Shown: positions 17,752-27,302 of the stretch, piece by piece
How the letters are laid out: the number at the start of each line of letters is the position of its first letter
Numbering within the stretch: position 1 is the first letter of the stretch
Source of the DNA: Lachnospiraceae bacterium
GTDB taxonomy: Bacteria; Bacillota; Clostridia; Lachnospirales; Lachnospiraceae
DNA: 64,000 nucleotides
NCBI GenBank assembly: GCA_022510745.1
Contig: JAFLSY010000012.1
Coordinates: 23,238-87,237 of the forward strand
Direction: 5' to 3'
The notes under the pieces: model-generated
Told to the model about the DNA's origin: nothing
What the model saw: the letters and a program-made list of their open reading frames with translations, nothing else
The model's database searches: none
Made by a program: the position numbers and the translations under genes

Positions 17752-19473
17752 ATGAACAAAATCGTAAATGAGAAAAGCGAACTGGACGACTTTATTAAGA
17801 GTGCTTTGGTTGAATGTTTTTACAGAATTTTTAAAGTCGATGTAAACACAGGTAAATTTGAAGTCTATATAGACAACGGACTTTTTGATGATGACGTGCT
17901 TCGGAGCATCCCCGACATTTATGCTTATATGCAAAAACTCATAACCGATAAGATCATCTTCCCCGAGTATGTGACAACTTGCCGGAGATTTACAAACCCT
18001 GAATATATACGGAAAAGTGTTTTTTCGGGAGAGAAGAGAATCGTGCAGAGTTATAAAGCCCGTACTGTCAAAGGGATCCAATGGGTCACTTTTTCCATTA
18101 TGGTCGGACATGACTGCTCTCCCGAGAATCCTGCAGTGCTTTTCACATGGCGCGAAGCTGACTCCGAGGGTATGACACTGCTTGACACGCTCCCCACCAT
18201 CTCCTCGCTCTACGACAAACTGCTCAGAATTAATCTTTCAAACAACACCTATGAACCTGTAATCGTAGATGCCGATGAGCAGGAGCAGCTAGTAGGCGGT
18301 GTCATCAATATGTACGAATGGTGGGCAGGCTACTCACAAAACGGAAACATTGCCTCAGAGGACATGGGGGCTTTCAGCACGCTCACTAAGACCGGAAACC
18401 TGCAAAAGCGCTTCGCCGAGGACCCGACTCCGGTAAACTTCCGTTACCGCAGAAAGATAAACGGCGAGTTCCGCTGGGTGCAGTTAGAGTTATCTCCAAG
18501 CGTTGAATACAGTGAGGATAATCAAGTCTATCTGCTCTCCCTCAGGGATGTGCACGAGGAATACACCGCTCAGTTACGCAATCGTCAGGAGCTGGTCGAT
18601 ACCATGAACCGCGACGCGCTCACAATGCTTTTCAACCGCCTCAAATTCAATGAGGATATTGAAAATCATAAAAACAGCAGCACCCCGGTCTTCACCTGTC
18701 TGTATATCGACGCTAACGGTCTCCACGAGTTGAATAACCATCTCGGCCACCAGAAAGGTGATGATATGCTTTGCTGCATTGCGGACACCTTGAAAAAATA
18801 TTTCCCTGATGACAGGGTATACCGCATTGGCGGCGACGAGTTCGTAGTCTTGAGCACAAAGCTATCCAAGCACGAGGTAGAACTTGCTGTTGACAAGGTG
18901 CGCCACGATCTCCTTAGGGACAACTACGAAATCTCGATCGGCATTGAAACCGGAGCCTGCGGAGAGAATGTTGAGAAAATAGTTGCAGCAGCAGAACTTG
19001 CAATGCGCAACGATAAGGCGGCTTACTATACGCGCAAAGGGGATCGCCGCAGAAAGCGCCAGATGAACGAAGAGCTGGAACAGATGCTCGTCGAAAAGCA
19101 TGACAGCGAGCACTTCCTCAATGTCATTTCACACTTGTTCTCGGGCGTATATTTCGTAGATCTTGCCAGTGACACCAACCGCCATATCTATACGCCTGAT
19201 TTCTTCTCAAAGCTTCTGGAAGAGACCGATTCCTGCTTCAGTGCAGCTATGCGGCTTTATATTGAACGATTTGTCAAGTTTGAGTATTATGACTGTTTTA
19301 ATGAGATTCTCGACTATGACAAGCTTAAACAAAAGCTAAATGAGAGCGAAGCTATACAGTTCTCCTATCAGAAGACAGACAATAGTTGGGTGAATATCCG
19401 CATACTCAAGATTGACAGCCAGCAGAACGCCAAGCTCGAAACGATATGGATATTTGCGGAAGAAAACCGCTGA
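17752..19473 (+). CDS. GGDEF domain protein (putative diguanylate cyclase)
   Basis: 573 residues. The first 270 or so look like two PAS-like sensory folds without membrane helices (FRYRRKINGEFRWVQLELSP, VYLLSLRDVHEEY). Residues about 285-440 form a GGDEF domain with an intact signature, YRIGGDEFVVLS, near 358-369. It should make cyclic di-GMP in the cytoplasm. A further 110-residue C-terminal segment (HFLNVISHLFSGVYFVDLAS onward) again resembles a PAS-type fold. It has its own strong promoter and terminator, with codon usage somewhat different from the neighbouring two-component genes. Confidence 0.9.
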   Translation: MNKIVNEKSELDDFIKSALVECFYRIFKVDVNTGKFEVYIDNGLFDDDVLRSIPDIYAYMQKLITDKIIFPEYVTTCRRFTNPEYIRKSVFSGEKRIVQSYKARTVKGIQWVTFSIMVGHDCSPENPAVLFTWREADSEGMTLLDTLPTISSLYDKLLRINLSNNTYEPVIVDADEQEQLVGGVINMYEWWAGYSQNGNIASEDMGAFSTLTKTGNLQKRFAEDPTPVNFRYRRKINGEFRWVQLELSPSVEYSEDNQVYLLSLRDVHEEYTAQLRNRQELVDTMNRDALTMLFNRLKFNEDIENHKNSSTPVFTCLYIDANGLHELNNHLGHQKGDDMLCCIADTLKKYFPDDRVYRIGGDEFVVLSTKLSKHEVELAVDKVRHDLLRDNYEISIGIETGACGENVEKIVAAAELAMRNDKAAYYTRKGDRRRKRQMNEELEQMLVEKHDSEHFLNVISHLFSGVYFVDLASDTNRHIYTPDFFSKLLEETDSCFSAAMRLYIERFVKFEYYDCFNEILDYDKLKQKLNESEAIQFSYQKTDNSWVNIRILKIDSQQNAKLETIWIFAEENR

Positions 19474-19477
19474 TAAA

Positions 19478-19520
19478 AAGAGGATATCATCAAGTCAAAA
19501 TGACTTTGTGATATCCTCTT
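19478..19520. terminator. Bidirectional terminator after the GGDEF gene
   Basis: AAGAGGATATCA..AAGTCA pairs with TGACTT..TGATATCCTCTT, with a short AAA loop and small internal mismatches, followed by AAAATTTT. It separates two convergent units. Confidence 0.8.
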
Positions 19521-19588
19521 AAAATTTTACTCATACTCTGGCAGACATATGATGGAGAATACGGATTTTCTTTGAATATTGCTATATT

Positions 19589-20800
19589 TTAAATTTTAAG
19601 CCTCCTTGACCATCTCTTTATGGCAAATGGTATGCACACAATACCTATCAGAACAGGAACAGTAATCAGCAGATACGGTGACCATATTATCTTTCCAAAA
19701 ATATGAAATGTGTTGGTTCGAAAAATATCAGTGCTACTTCCAACCAGCGGAATCAAATCCATTGCTTTCTGTATTTTGTAGGGAAGATACTCAGTAATCA
19801 TCATTGGACCATATACAACTGCAAAGCTAAGCAGCAGCGCTAACACATTATTTTTTACAGCAGCAGATATCAGCATAACAATTCCGGCAAATCCAATTGC
19901 TCCGAGCAATGCAAAAACATACTCGTAGATTTCCGCTTGCAGCATATTCATCGGTGCAATCGCAATCAGTTTAATTGTCTGAATTGGTATATCCCATCCT
20001 GTAACTCCCATAAAGAAAATTTGTGACACAATACCGCCAACCGCAAGCATCAAAAATAATTCCACTGTAAATGACAATCCGCAAAGAACTTTTGCGCAGG
20101 CGATTTTCTCCCATCCGTTTTTGGTTGTCAATACCAATGAGTTTGTATTATCATGCCACTCTCCTGCAAACAGTGGTGCCAACGCGATTGCAAGAAACAA
20201 TGCCATTACAGTTCCCAGATCGGCAATCATACCGCCAAGAAGCTGTGACCAGCCTTCTACCCAATTATACTGTAACGGTATATTTACTTTTTCATTCATT
20301 TGCAATAAATACTCTCTTTCATTTCCCACTTGATTATTAATTTCCAGAAATTCTTCAATGACCCGCTGCCTTCTTTCATAAAATCCTGTAAGCTTTTCCG
20401 GATCAACATAGCTTATCATCGTTTGATAAATTTCGGCATCTTCAAGTTCAGGCCACAATGTTCTCAGCCAGCTATCAATAATTGGCCGATCTGTTCTTTG
20501 CAATTCATCTTTCATTTCAATAGCGCTCATTCTTTGGTAATCCCGCACTAATTGCTGCAAGGTTTCATCAGTCAATTCTTCACCAAATAAAAGTGAATAC
20601 TCCTGACTATCTCTTATAACTGAATATCCATCAAAATTGTTTCCAAAAGCACTTGTATAGTCATTTGAACTTCCGAAGCTGAACCACTGAAAAGAAAGAA
20701 TCCACCCAAATATTACCGTATAGGTAAAACACAAAAGAACACTGATTTTAACACTGGTTTTTCGCCATAACTTCTTATGTTCCAACCAAAATAATTCCAT
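19589..20800 (-). CDS. ABC transporter permease (ABC-2 type)
   Basis: 403 residues from the ATG at 20800, which lies one base after the ATPase stop and follows AAGGAG; longer in-frame starts lie inside the ATPase gene. A first membrane helix near residue 20 (ISVLLCFTYTVIFGWILSF) is followed by a large extracytoplasmic region of about 150 residues, then five or six helices from about 190 (LGTVMALFLAIALAPLFAGE, LLLSFAVVYGPMMI). The topology is typical of ABC-2/NatB-like export permeases. It works with the preceding ATPase; the substrate is unknown. Confidence 0.85.
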   Translation of the reverse strand: MELFWLEHKKLWRKTSVKISVLLCFTYTVIFGWILSFQWFSFGSSNDYTSAFGNNFDGYSVIRDSQEYSLLFGEELTDETLQQLVRDYQRMSAIEMKDELQRTDRPIIDSWLRTLWPELEDAEIYQTMISYVDPEKLTGFYERRQRVIEEFLEINNQVGNEREYLLQMNEKVNIPLQYNWVEGWSQLLGGMIADLGTVMALFLAIALAPLFAGEWHDNTNSLVLTTKNGWEKIACAKVLCGLSFTVELFLMLAVGGIVSQIFFMGVTGWDIPIQTIKLIAIAPMNMLQAEIYEYVFALLGAIGFAGIVMLISAAVKNNVLALLLSFAVVYGPMMITEYLPYKIQKAMDLIPLVGSSTDIFRTNTFHIFGKIIWSPYLLITVPVLIGIVCIPFAIKRWSRRLKI

Positions 20801-20801
20801 T

Positions 20802-21677
20802 TTACTGCACTCCTTCCTCTGCACCAAAATAATATAGATAAAGATCCTCCAATGTCGCTTCACACGGTACAGCTCTCTTATCAGGCATGGTATCGGAAAC
20901 AATGCGCAATACGACCTGCTTTCCTTCATGCCTTACATTCGCAACTGTTGTTTTTGCCTGCCACTTTCCGGACTCTTCCGGTGGTACTGTAAGTTCCCAC
21001 ACCTTTCCCCTTGCCTTCTGTGTCAGTTCTGAAACAGTCCCCTGCAACACAAACTTTCCTTTTTTCATGAGCAATACTTCATCTGCTATGGCTTCAATGT
21101 CCGATACAATATGTGTGGAAAGAATGACAATCTTATCTCCTGCATAATCGGAAAGCAGGTTTCGAAAACGAACTCTCTCTTTGGGGTCTAATCCGGCAGT
21201 TGGCTCGTCCAAAATCAAAATCTCCGGATTATTAAGGAGGGCCTGAGCAATTCCTACTCTCTGTTTCATGCCGCCCGAAAAAGTTTTTACTTTCTTACTG
21301 GCTACATCGCTTAATCCCACTACCTCTAATAATTTTCCCGCCCTCTCTTTCGCAATATCCTTGGGTATTCCTTTCAGTGCCGCAATATATAGCAAAAACT
21401 CCATAGCAGTATAATTAGGATAATATCCAAGATCCTGCGGCAAATAGCCTAATACATTTCTATAATCCGCACCCATTGATGTTATTTCTTTTCCATCTAA
21501 AAAAACTTCCCCGGAAGTTGACTCCAAAATAGCACACAGCATCCGCAACAGTGTGCTCTTTCCTGCACCATTGGCACCCAAAAGACCATATACACCCGTC
21601 CTTAATGTTGCGCTCACACAATCTACCGCTATCTTATTTCCATAATGCTTTGTCAAACGATCAAGCAATAATTCCAT
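20802..21677 (-). CDS. ABC transporter ATP-binding protein
   Basis: 291 residues. Walker A is GANGAGKSTLL near residue 34, the Q-loop is GYLPQDLGYY, the signature is FSGGMKQRVGIAQAL, and Walker B is ILILDEPTAGLDP, with a switch His in ILSTHIVSDIEAIA. The C-terminal 70 residues are an accessory domain common in NatA/BcrA-like exporters. The gene overlaps the preceding membrane-protein gene by 17 bases and abuts the permease, so this is one operon led by an ECF sigma factor. Confidence 0.93.
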   Translation of the reverse strand: MELLLDRLTKHYGNKIAVDCVSATLRTGVYGLLGANGAGKSTLLRMLCAILESTSGEVFLDGKEITSMGADYRNVLGYLPQDLGYYPNYTAMEFLLYIAALKGIPKDIAKERAGKLLEVVGLSDVASKKVKTFSGGMKQRVGIAQALLNNPEILILDEPTAGLDPKERVRFRNLLSDYAGDKIVILSTHIVSDIEAIADEVLLMKKGKFVLQGTVSELTQKARGKVWELTVPPEESGKWQAKTTVANVRHEGKQVVLRIVSDTMPDKRAVPCEATLEDLYLYYFGAEEGVQ

Positions 21678-22422
21678 ACATTTTTCCTTCCTTTCTCATT
21701 TTTACAATAAAATACACTTCTTTTATAAAAAACACCGCAAACACCAACACAACAATAATCCACAATCCTATTGCAGCGGTTTCATACAGCCATGGCAACA
21801 GTTTTGCAGACATCCCCCAACAAATACAGGAAGTAAACACAGAAATTGCATATATTGGCATTCCCTCTTTCTTACGTACCCGAATTAACCGCAACAGGGC
21901 AACCATACACACTAAATATGGCACCACGCAATATAAAACCATTTGACCGAGCGCATCATAAGATTCTTGTAAATAAACCTCCAAACCAAGAAGCACAGTT
22001 ATACACACCAGATTTGCAGTTCCCGCCAAAATCAGCTTTGCCAGCATGATCTGAGCACCGGAAGCTCTTGTTACTGCTTCCATCTCACTCATATTATAAT
22101 ATTGGCTTTTAAAAACTGCGGGTATAACAGTAAGCGCAAACAATGGCATAAAAGCCGGAATGTACTTCGGGTCGCTTGCTAATAAAGAGAGCATAAGACA
22201 CACAAGAAACAATGTAAGTGCCTGTAACCCGAATATCGGTATTCCTTCAAAGCGAAACACATCCGATAAATATCCAAAGAAACCTGTTCTTGTTTCTTCT
22301 GCTGCATACCTCTGCTCACACATAATATCAATACAAAGTTTAATGCACTCATCCAATCTCTCCGGCCGTACTTCCTGTTGTAAAGATTGCTTTAAAAATA
22401 CTTTTAACTCTCTATCATTCAT
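21661..22422 (-). CDS. Membrane protein of an ECF sigma/ABC operon (possible anti-sigma or accessory permease)
   Basis: 253 residues, not recognised precisely. A cytoplasmic N-terminal 65 residues (MNDRELKVFLKQSLQQEVRP) precedes about six membrane helices between 70 and 245 (LQALTLFLVCLMLSLLASD, AIGLWIIVVLVFAVFFI). It overlaps the sigma factor gene by 8 bases and the ATPase gene by 17. Position and layout fit either an anti-sigma factor with a short cytoplasmic binding region or an accessory permease; the sequence does not decide. Confidence 0.7.
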   Translation of the reverse strand: MNDRELKVFLKQSLQQEVRPERLDECIKLCIDIMCEQRYAAEETRTGFFGYLSDVFRFEGIPIFGLQALTLFLVCLMLSLLASDPKYIPAFMPLFALTVIPAVFKSQYYNMSEMEAVTRASGAQIMLAKLILAGTANLVCITVLLGLEVYLQESYDALGQMVLYCVVPYLVCMVALLRLIRVRKKEGMPIYAISVFTSCICWGMSAKLLPWLYETAAIGLWIIVVLVFAVFFIKEVYFIVKMRKEGKMYGIIA

Positions 22423-22930
22423 TTCGCTTCTCCTTTCTCCTCATAATCTTTAATGCATTGCGTACTCGGCTTTGTACTGTCCGCATATTGCAGTCTGTTA
22501 CCTTTGCAATATCTTTAAAACTCATCTGCTCTCCAAAACGCAAAATTATAGCTTCCCTTTGTTCTGATGATAAAATACTTAAAAGATACCGTATTTCCGC
22601 CATATCTTCTATCCGAAGTATCTCATTATGTTCATTGGTAAGATTTTCTTCCGCTTTCAATGGATAAAACTTTCTTTTTCTGCCTTCATCAATACATAAA
22701 CGATTGGCAATCGTGTACAAATATGCTTTAAATCTCTTTTTTTCTTTGTACCCTGATAAATTTTTAAACAGTCTGTAAAATGTTTCCTGTGTCAAATCTT
22801 CGGCTGCATCAGAATTGGAGCAGTGCCACTTACAATAGCGCATGATAGATGCGTAGTAGCGTTTTATCAATTCTTCTGCTGCATTTTCATTCCCAAATCT
22901 TATTTGTTCAACTAACTCATCATCGCTCAT
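22415..22930 (-). CDS. ECF-type RNA polymerase sigma factor
   Basis: 171 residues. Region 2 contains LIKRYYASIMRYC and AAEDLTQETFYRLFKNL; region 4 contains LSSEQREAIILRFGEQMSFKDI and the HTH NMRTVQSRVRNALKIM. The ATG at 22930 (MSDDELVEQ) sits 9 bases from AAGGAG; another ATG two codons upstream is only 3 bases away. The operon order is sigma, membrane protein, ATPase, permease, so it likely controls its own export system in response to an envelope signal. Confidence 0.9.
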   Translation of the reverse strand: MSDDELVEQIRFGNENAAEELIKRYYASIMRYCKWHCSNSDAAEDLTQETFYRLFKNLSGYKEKKRFKAYLYTIANRLCIDEGRKRKFYPLKAEENLTNEHNEILRIEDMAEIRYLLSILSSEQREAIILRFGEQMSFKDIAKVTDCNMRTVQSRVRNALKIMRRKEKRNE

Positions 22931-23026
22931 ACGCATCCGCTCCTTTCCTTTGACTATATATATATTAACGAACCATATCCTCAAAATGATTAAACTATTT
23001 CTTAATTATTTATGACTTAAAGAAAA

Positions 23027-23060
23027 AAGGTGTATGGTTTTCTCATTTTCCATACACCTT
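23027..23060 (-). terminator. Terminator of the RelB/RelE operon
   Basis: 11-bp stem AAGGTGTATGG / CCATACACCTT with a 12-base loop; on the minus strand the stem is followed by TTTTTTCTTT. Confidence 0.85.
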
Positions 23061-23087
23061 AAACTATTGTTATATCCTTTGCAAAAA

Positions 23088-23414
23088 TCATACTGTATGA
23101 TTTATAAGCTGATCATCTACATCTCTACCTGCATACATAACACGGATTACGGTTACAATCCTTGTCTCCTTATCCGGAATATAAAACACCAGATAATTGT
23201 CAACCGGCATTACTCTAAGCCCACGGCTGTGCCACGGTTCTTTTTCATAAGCTTTGAACTTCTCTGGAAAATTCTCTAGTCCTATAATATGTTCTTCCAA
23301 TCGCTCAAGCTGTCCTGCTGCATTGTCCGGCGAGAGTAGTTCAAAGGCAATATACCTGTAAACTCCCCTTATATCAGCATCTGCCTGCTCGGTAGTACTT
23401 ACCTGATAAATCAT
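23088..23414 (-). CDS. Type II toxin, RelE/ParE family
   Basis: 108 residues with the RelE/ParE fold pattern: an N-terminal strand MIYQVSTTEQADADI, two helices, and the C-terminal RGLRVMPVDNYLVFYIPD and TVIRVMYAGRDVDDQL strands. RelE members cleave mRNA at the ribosome while ParE members poison gyrase; the sequence does not settle which. The ATG overlaps the antitoxin stop by 4 bases (ATGA), the usual coupled arrangement. Confidence 0.88.
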   Translation of the reverse strand: MIYQVSTTEQADADIRGVYRYIAFELLSPDNAAGQLERLEEHIIGLENFPEKFKAYEKEPWHSRGLRVMPVDNYLVFYIPDKETRIVTVIRVMYAGRDVDDQLINHTV

Positions 23415-23719
23415 ATCCCATAATCCTTACGAATATCAGCAAATGTCTGTCTTGCAGTTTTAGTTCTCCCTGCTACCATATCCATATATCCTTTCTCAAG
23501 TTCTGCATTTAATTCTACTTCGGAAAGTTCTGCTACATCAATAGGTTTTGCAGTGGGAATCTTAACCTCGAACGGAAGTCCTCTATTCAAAATTATCTGT
23601 TTATAGAACATATTGATCGCATTGGATGCAGGAATGCCAAGTGCTGATAAAATACTTTCTGCCTGCTCTTTTACTTCCGGCTCTATTCTTGCATACAAAT
23701 TAGCTGATTTTGCTGCCAT
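23411..23719 (-). CDS. Type II antitoxin, RelB/DinJ family
   Basis: 102 residues. N-terminal ribbon-helix-helix DNA-binding part: NLYARIEPEVKEQAESIL and LGIPASNAINMFYKQIIL. The C-terminal toxin-binding tail follows (about 60-102). The first gene of the pair, with an AAAGGGG ribosome site and a strong extended -10 promoter upstream. It should neutralise the downstream RelE/ParE toxin and repress the shared promoter. Confidence 0.9.
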   Translation of the reverse strand: MAAKSANLYARIEPEVKEQAESILSALGIPASNAINMFYKQIILNRGLPFEVKIPTAKPIDVAELSEVELNAELEKGYMDMVAGRTKTARQTFADIRKDYGI

Positions 23720-23764
23720 AGTATAACCCCTTTCGTAAATCTTAGTATTTCCTATTTTAAGTTA

Positions 23765-23793
23765 ATTATACCAATATGTCCGCACAATAGCAA
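23765..23793 (-). promoter_or_regulatory. Predicted promoter of the toxin-antitoxin operon
   Basis: On the minus strand: TTGCTA (23788-23793), 17-bp spacer ending in TGG, TATAAT (23765-23770). It is an extended -10 promoter about 45 bases before the antitoxin start. Confidence 0.7.
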
Positions 23794-23905
23794 TACATTT
23801 TAATCAACCCCATACACTTACAGTATCCACAGGTGACTTACACAATTCCTTTTTTCTTCCCATCCGCCACCATACATATCATGATGAACTTCCCGTTGGT
23901 AATTG

Positions 23906-25441
23906 TTAATCACCGAATAATATACGTTTTCTCTCTATCATTTCCCCGATTCTCTCGATATATTGGGCAACTTCCTTCACATTCTCGCATCTCTCGATCC
24001 GCCCGTCAGGATATACCCTTTTGCTGATCGAACCTGCACCGCAGGCCACTATGGTCTGCACTTCCTCCATAATAAGGATATTATAAAGTCCGTAGTTACC
24101 CTCCTTGGCATAACCCACATTCTCAAAATTGCCGGACATATTCTTTTGCCGGTAGAGGTAATAAGGATGCATGGAAAGCGCTTTTGCACCCTTTGCGGCG
24201 ATCGCCATAGTCTCATCGGTATTGCGGAGAGTCTCTATCCCGTTTTCCAGAATCCACCGGCTCAGTTTAGAGGCACGTTTGATAGCAAGGGAATGCACCG
24301 TCAAAGAATCCGGTGCCAGTTCTTTGATCTCTTCTATCGTTCTGTGCACATCTTCCGCATTTTCATCCGGCAGTCCTAAAATAATATCCATATTGATATT
24401 AAAATCTCCCACCTCTCTGGCTAGGAGAAAGGCCTCTTTTACTTGTGCGGGGGTAGCCTGTCTGCCTATCAGATGCAGGGTTTCTTCCTTCATGGTCTGG
24501 GGATTGATGCTGATGCGGTCTACTCCATGAGCTTTTAACACTTCCAGTTTTTCTCGGGTGATACTGTCCGCACGTCCCGCTTCTACCGTAAACTCCTGCA
24601 CTGAAGCAAACTCAAAAGTCTCCTTTATGGCCGTAAGCAGTCTGTCTAATTGTTCCGCTTCCAAAGTAGTGGGGGTACCTCCCCCTATGTAAACGCTGTC
24701 CAGTATCCGGTCTCCCATAATTTCTTTCACAGCACGCATTTCCTGAACCAAACAGTCCAGATAGGCCTCTACCTTCTTCTGATACAGGCGAACCGGAAAA
24801 GACGTAAAGGAACAGTAGAGACAGGTGGTGGGACAAAAAGGAATTCCGACATACAGACTGTAGCCATCCTCGTAGTGTACTTTAGAAAGCAGTTCTTTCT
24901 CCCGTTTTGCTATCTCCACACTGAGCTTTGCCTTGTCTTCACTGACAAAATGCTCCTCCTGCATGAAACAGCGGATTTCTTCTTCTCCCTTTCCTTCCTC
25001 TAACAGGCCCATGGCGATTTTCGTGGGACGGATACCTGTCAAGTTCCCCCAGGGCAGGACCCTTCCCGTATAATCGGAAAGTGCACTGTATAAAAAACGC
25101 TTAAAACCTGCTTTATAGGCTTTAAAATCCTCATCCTCCCTGCTGCCGGCATCTGCCTGCCAGGTATATACTTTATCTACTGCAGCGTATGCAATATCTG
25201 CTGCAGACGTACCGTAATCTGTCAATCCGGAATCAGAACTGTTTTCCGCTTTCATAAAACGAAACGTAACTCCCTCTGCGGCAAACTCTATCACCAACCG
25301 TACCTTACCGCAAAGCTCCGCTTTTTTCTCCTCTCCCATATCCGGCGTGATCACCTTTACGCTCTCCTTAGGATAAAAGGCCTTCACCAGAGAATTCACA
25401 TCATATTCAAATCTGGTTTCATTGACAGATACCACGAACAT
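23906..25441 (-). CDS. hemZ: Coproporphyrinogen dehydrogenase HemZ-type radical SAM protein
   Basis: 511 residues. An N-terminal domain of about 160 residues specific to the HemZ branch is followed by the radical SAM cysteine motif CPTTCLYCSF, the glycine-rich GGGTPTT and the VDRISINPQTM strand typical of HemN-like enzymes. Annotated HemZ proteins are assigned to oxygen-independent porphyrin synthesis, but the reaction is not well proven in heme-lacking Clostridia. It is the last gene of the relA-MBL-glycosyltransferase-hemZ run, 2 bases after the preceding gene. Confidence 0.92.
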   Translation of the reverse strand: MFVVSVNETRFEYDVNSLVKAFYPKESVKVITPDMGEEKKAELCGKVRLVIEFAAEGVTFRFMKAENSSDSGLTDYGTSAADIAYAAVDKVYTWQADAGSREDEDFKAYKAGFKRFLYSALSDYTGRVLPWGNLTGIRPTKIAMGLLEEGKGEEEIRCFMQEEHFVSEDKAKLSVEIAKREKELLSKVHYEDGYSLYVGIPFCPTTCLYCSFTSFPVRLYQKKVEAYLDCLVQEMRAVKEIMGDRILDSVYIGGGTPTTLEAEQLDRLLTAIKETFEFASVQEFTVEAGRADSITREKLEVLKAHGVDRISINPQTMKEETLHLIGRQATPAQVKEAFLLAREVGDFNINMDIILGLPDENAEDVHRTIEEIKELAPDSLTVHSLAIKRASKLSRWILENGIETLRNTDETMAIAAKGAKALSMHPYYLYRQKNMSGNFENVGYAKEGNYGLYNILIMEEVQTIVACGAGSISKRVYPDGRIERCENVKEVAQYIERIGEMIERKRILFGD

Positions 25442-25443
25442 GC

Positions 25444-26640
25444 TTATTTTCCTTTCACGCCATAATGTATAGGTATTTCATTTTTGAACAAATATTTCAG
25501 TCCATCATAAGAAAGTTTTAGGTAGCATGCCAAATTTACCGCAGAAAGCAGTTCTTCGGAAAAAGGCGGATTCCCCATAAAGTAATTTCTATATGCGGCA
25601 AGTGTAATCATACAAACCATCACGCAGATGCCGATTCGCTTTCTATACAGAACCGCATAGATTACCAGCAAAATTTCCAAGGCATAGCCATAGCGTTCGT
25701 GCATTTCCGGCAGAAACATGCAGCAGCTGTAGATTACCCATATGGTAAAATAAAACAGCCTGTGCCCCTCTAGGATGATTTTCTTTTTCAATACCCAATA
25801 GGCTCCGGTACCGATAACCGCCAGTGCAAATACGATCGCAGCCTGTGAGAACTCATCATAATTCCCCGGAAAATAGTACCAGATATTGTAATATTTCAAG
25901 GTCATGTATTTATATTTTCCCGTTTGAGAAAAATATATGGATATGATATTTCCAATCGGCCTGCCCGCTATGATTGCCGGCAGACAAAGGATAAACTCCA
26001 TAAATGGGATCAAAAGAAAATGTAAAAGAGAAATCTGCTTTTTTTGCAAATACAATACAACCAGCACCGGAAGGACAAATATCGCCTGCTGCTTAAATGC
26101 AAAGCTGATCCCGTACAGCAAGAATGCGGCAAAATATTTTTCCCGCATACAAAACAGGATGCAAAGCACTAAAAAGCTGGTATATATGACATCACACTGC
26201 CCCCAATAAGCGCTGTTTATAATAACCAGCGGATTTAGAATGAGAATTGTATACAAAAAAACTGCTTTCGCCTTATCTCCAAAGTGCTTCCAGACAAAAA
26301 ACGAAGTAGAAGCAGCTATGAATAAATCGAATAACACAGATGGGATCTTGATCAAAAATACATCATACATAGGTATGTATGACATGAGGGCCAGAATCGT
26401 GAGGTAGGGAGGATTATAGTCACCGATCTCCAGCTTCAGCGCCGCCAATCCCCCGTTTTCTGTCAGCGTTTGCAGCCATGGTCTTAAAAAAGTGATGATA
26501 TCCCCGCTGACATGGTCCTTCAGTAAAAATCGGATATATAGACCCAAAATAGTGATTGCCGAAAGATATAACTCTGTTATATACTTCTGAATAAAGTCCG
26601 CAATTTTTGCTTCCTTATCAATCCAGCTTTCTATTTTCAT
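25444..26640 (-). CDS. Multi-pass glycosyltransferase-like membrane protein (mannosyltransferase-related, COG5542 type)
   Basis: 398 residues with ten or more membrane helices. An acidic pair in the first loop (HVSGDIITFLRPW) and the NSAYWGQCDVIYTSFLVL segment are typical of GT-C polyprenol-phosphate-sugar transferases related to the Gpi18 family. YWGQCD is the most telling motif. It is expected to transfer a sugar from a lipid carrier on the outer membrane face. The acceptor is unknown. Only 26 bases separate it from the upstream MBL gene and 2 from hemZ. Confidence 0.75.
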   Translation of the reverse strand: MKIESWIDKEAKIADFIQKYITELYLSAITILGLYIRFLLKDHVSGDIITFLRPWLQTLTENGGLAALKLEIGDYNPPYLTILALMSYIPMYDVFLIKIPSVLFDLFIAASTSFFVWKHFGDKAKAVFLYTILILNPLVIINSAYWGQCDVIYTSFLVLCILFCMREKYFAAFLLYGISFAFKQQAIFVLPVLVVLYLQKKQISLLHFLLIPFMEFILCLPAIIAGRPIGNIISIYFSQTGKYKYMTLKYYNIWYYFPGNYDEFSQAAIVFALAVIGTGAYWVLKKKIILEGHRLFYFTIWVIYSCCMFLPEMHERYGYALEILLVIYAVLYRKRIGICVMVCMITLAAYRNYFMGNPPFSEELLSAVNLACYLKLSYDGLKYLFKNEIPIHYGVKGK

Positions 26641-26666
26641 CGTTTTCCCTTTTCTGTTCCTTATTT

Positions 26667-27302
26667 TTATATCCCCACATAGGGATTATACTGCTTTTCA
26701 TGCTCCACCGTAGTACTCTCCCCATGGCCCGGATAAAGCTGCACCTCATCGGGCAGGGTAAAAATTTTTTCTCGGATGGAAGTAGTTAACGTGGCAGCAT
26801 TTCCCGTAGGGAAATCCGTCCTGCCTACAGACTCATAAAATATGGTATCACCGCAGATTACAAAGTCTCCCTGCTCAAAATAGTAGCAGCAGCTGCCCGC
26901 CGTATGCCCCGGCGTTGCAAGTACTTTACAGGTCATTCCCGCTATAGTCAGTTCCTGACCGTCCCGCAGATATTCATCCGCCGTAATACTGCAGGGCCTT
27001 CCTGCGCTGGCAGAAACATTCATGGAAGGATCCGCACACAATTCCCGCTCTTCCTCAAGTGCATAAAGCTTTGCGCCTGTAAGTCTGCGCAGCTCCTCCA
27101 CGCCCCAGACATGATCAAAATGTCCATGGGTCAGAAGAATACCTGCCACGGTAAAACCCTTTTCCGTCAGGGTCCGGTAAATCTGCTCTCCCCTATCCGG
27201 CGGGTCCACCACCAGCGCCTCACTTCCGCCTTCCTTATATACCAAATAGCAATTGGTGCCGTATACCCCTAACACCATGCGCCCAATCAATAACTTAGCC
27301 AT
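26667..27302 (-). CDS. MBL-fold metallo-hydrolase (glyoxalase II-like)
   Basis: 211 residues. The metal site THGHFDHVWGV (HxHxDH near residue 58) plus later His/Asp ligands in TPGHTAGSC, ICGDTIF and YPGHGEST make a complete binuclear hydrolase core. The short length fits the YcbL-type group rather than full glyoxalase II with its C-terminal domain. The start and the relA stop share one base, so translation is coupled. The natural substrate is not known. Confidence 0.9.
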   Translation of the reverse strand: MAKLLIGRMVLGVYGTNCYLVYKEGGSEALVVDPPDRGEQIYRTLTEKGFTVAGILLTHGHFDHVWGVEELRRLTGAKLYALEEERELCADPSMNVSASAGRPCSITADEYLRDGQELTIAGMTCKVLATPGHTAGSCCYYFEQGDFVICGDTIFYESVGRTDFPTGNAATLTTSIREKIFTLPDEVQLYPGHGESTTVEHEKQYNPYVGI

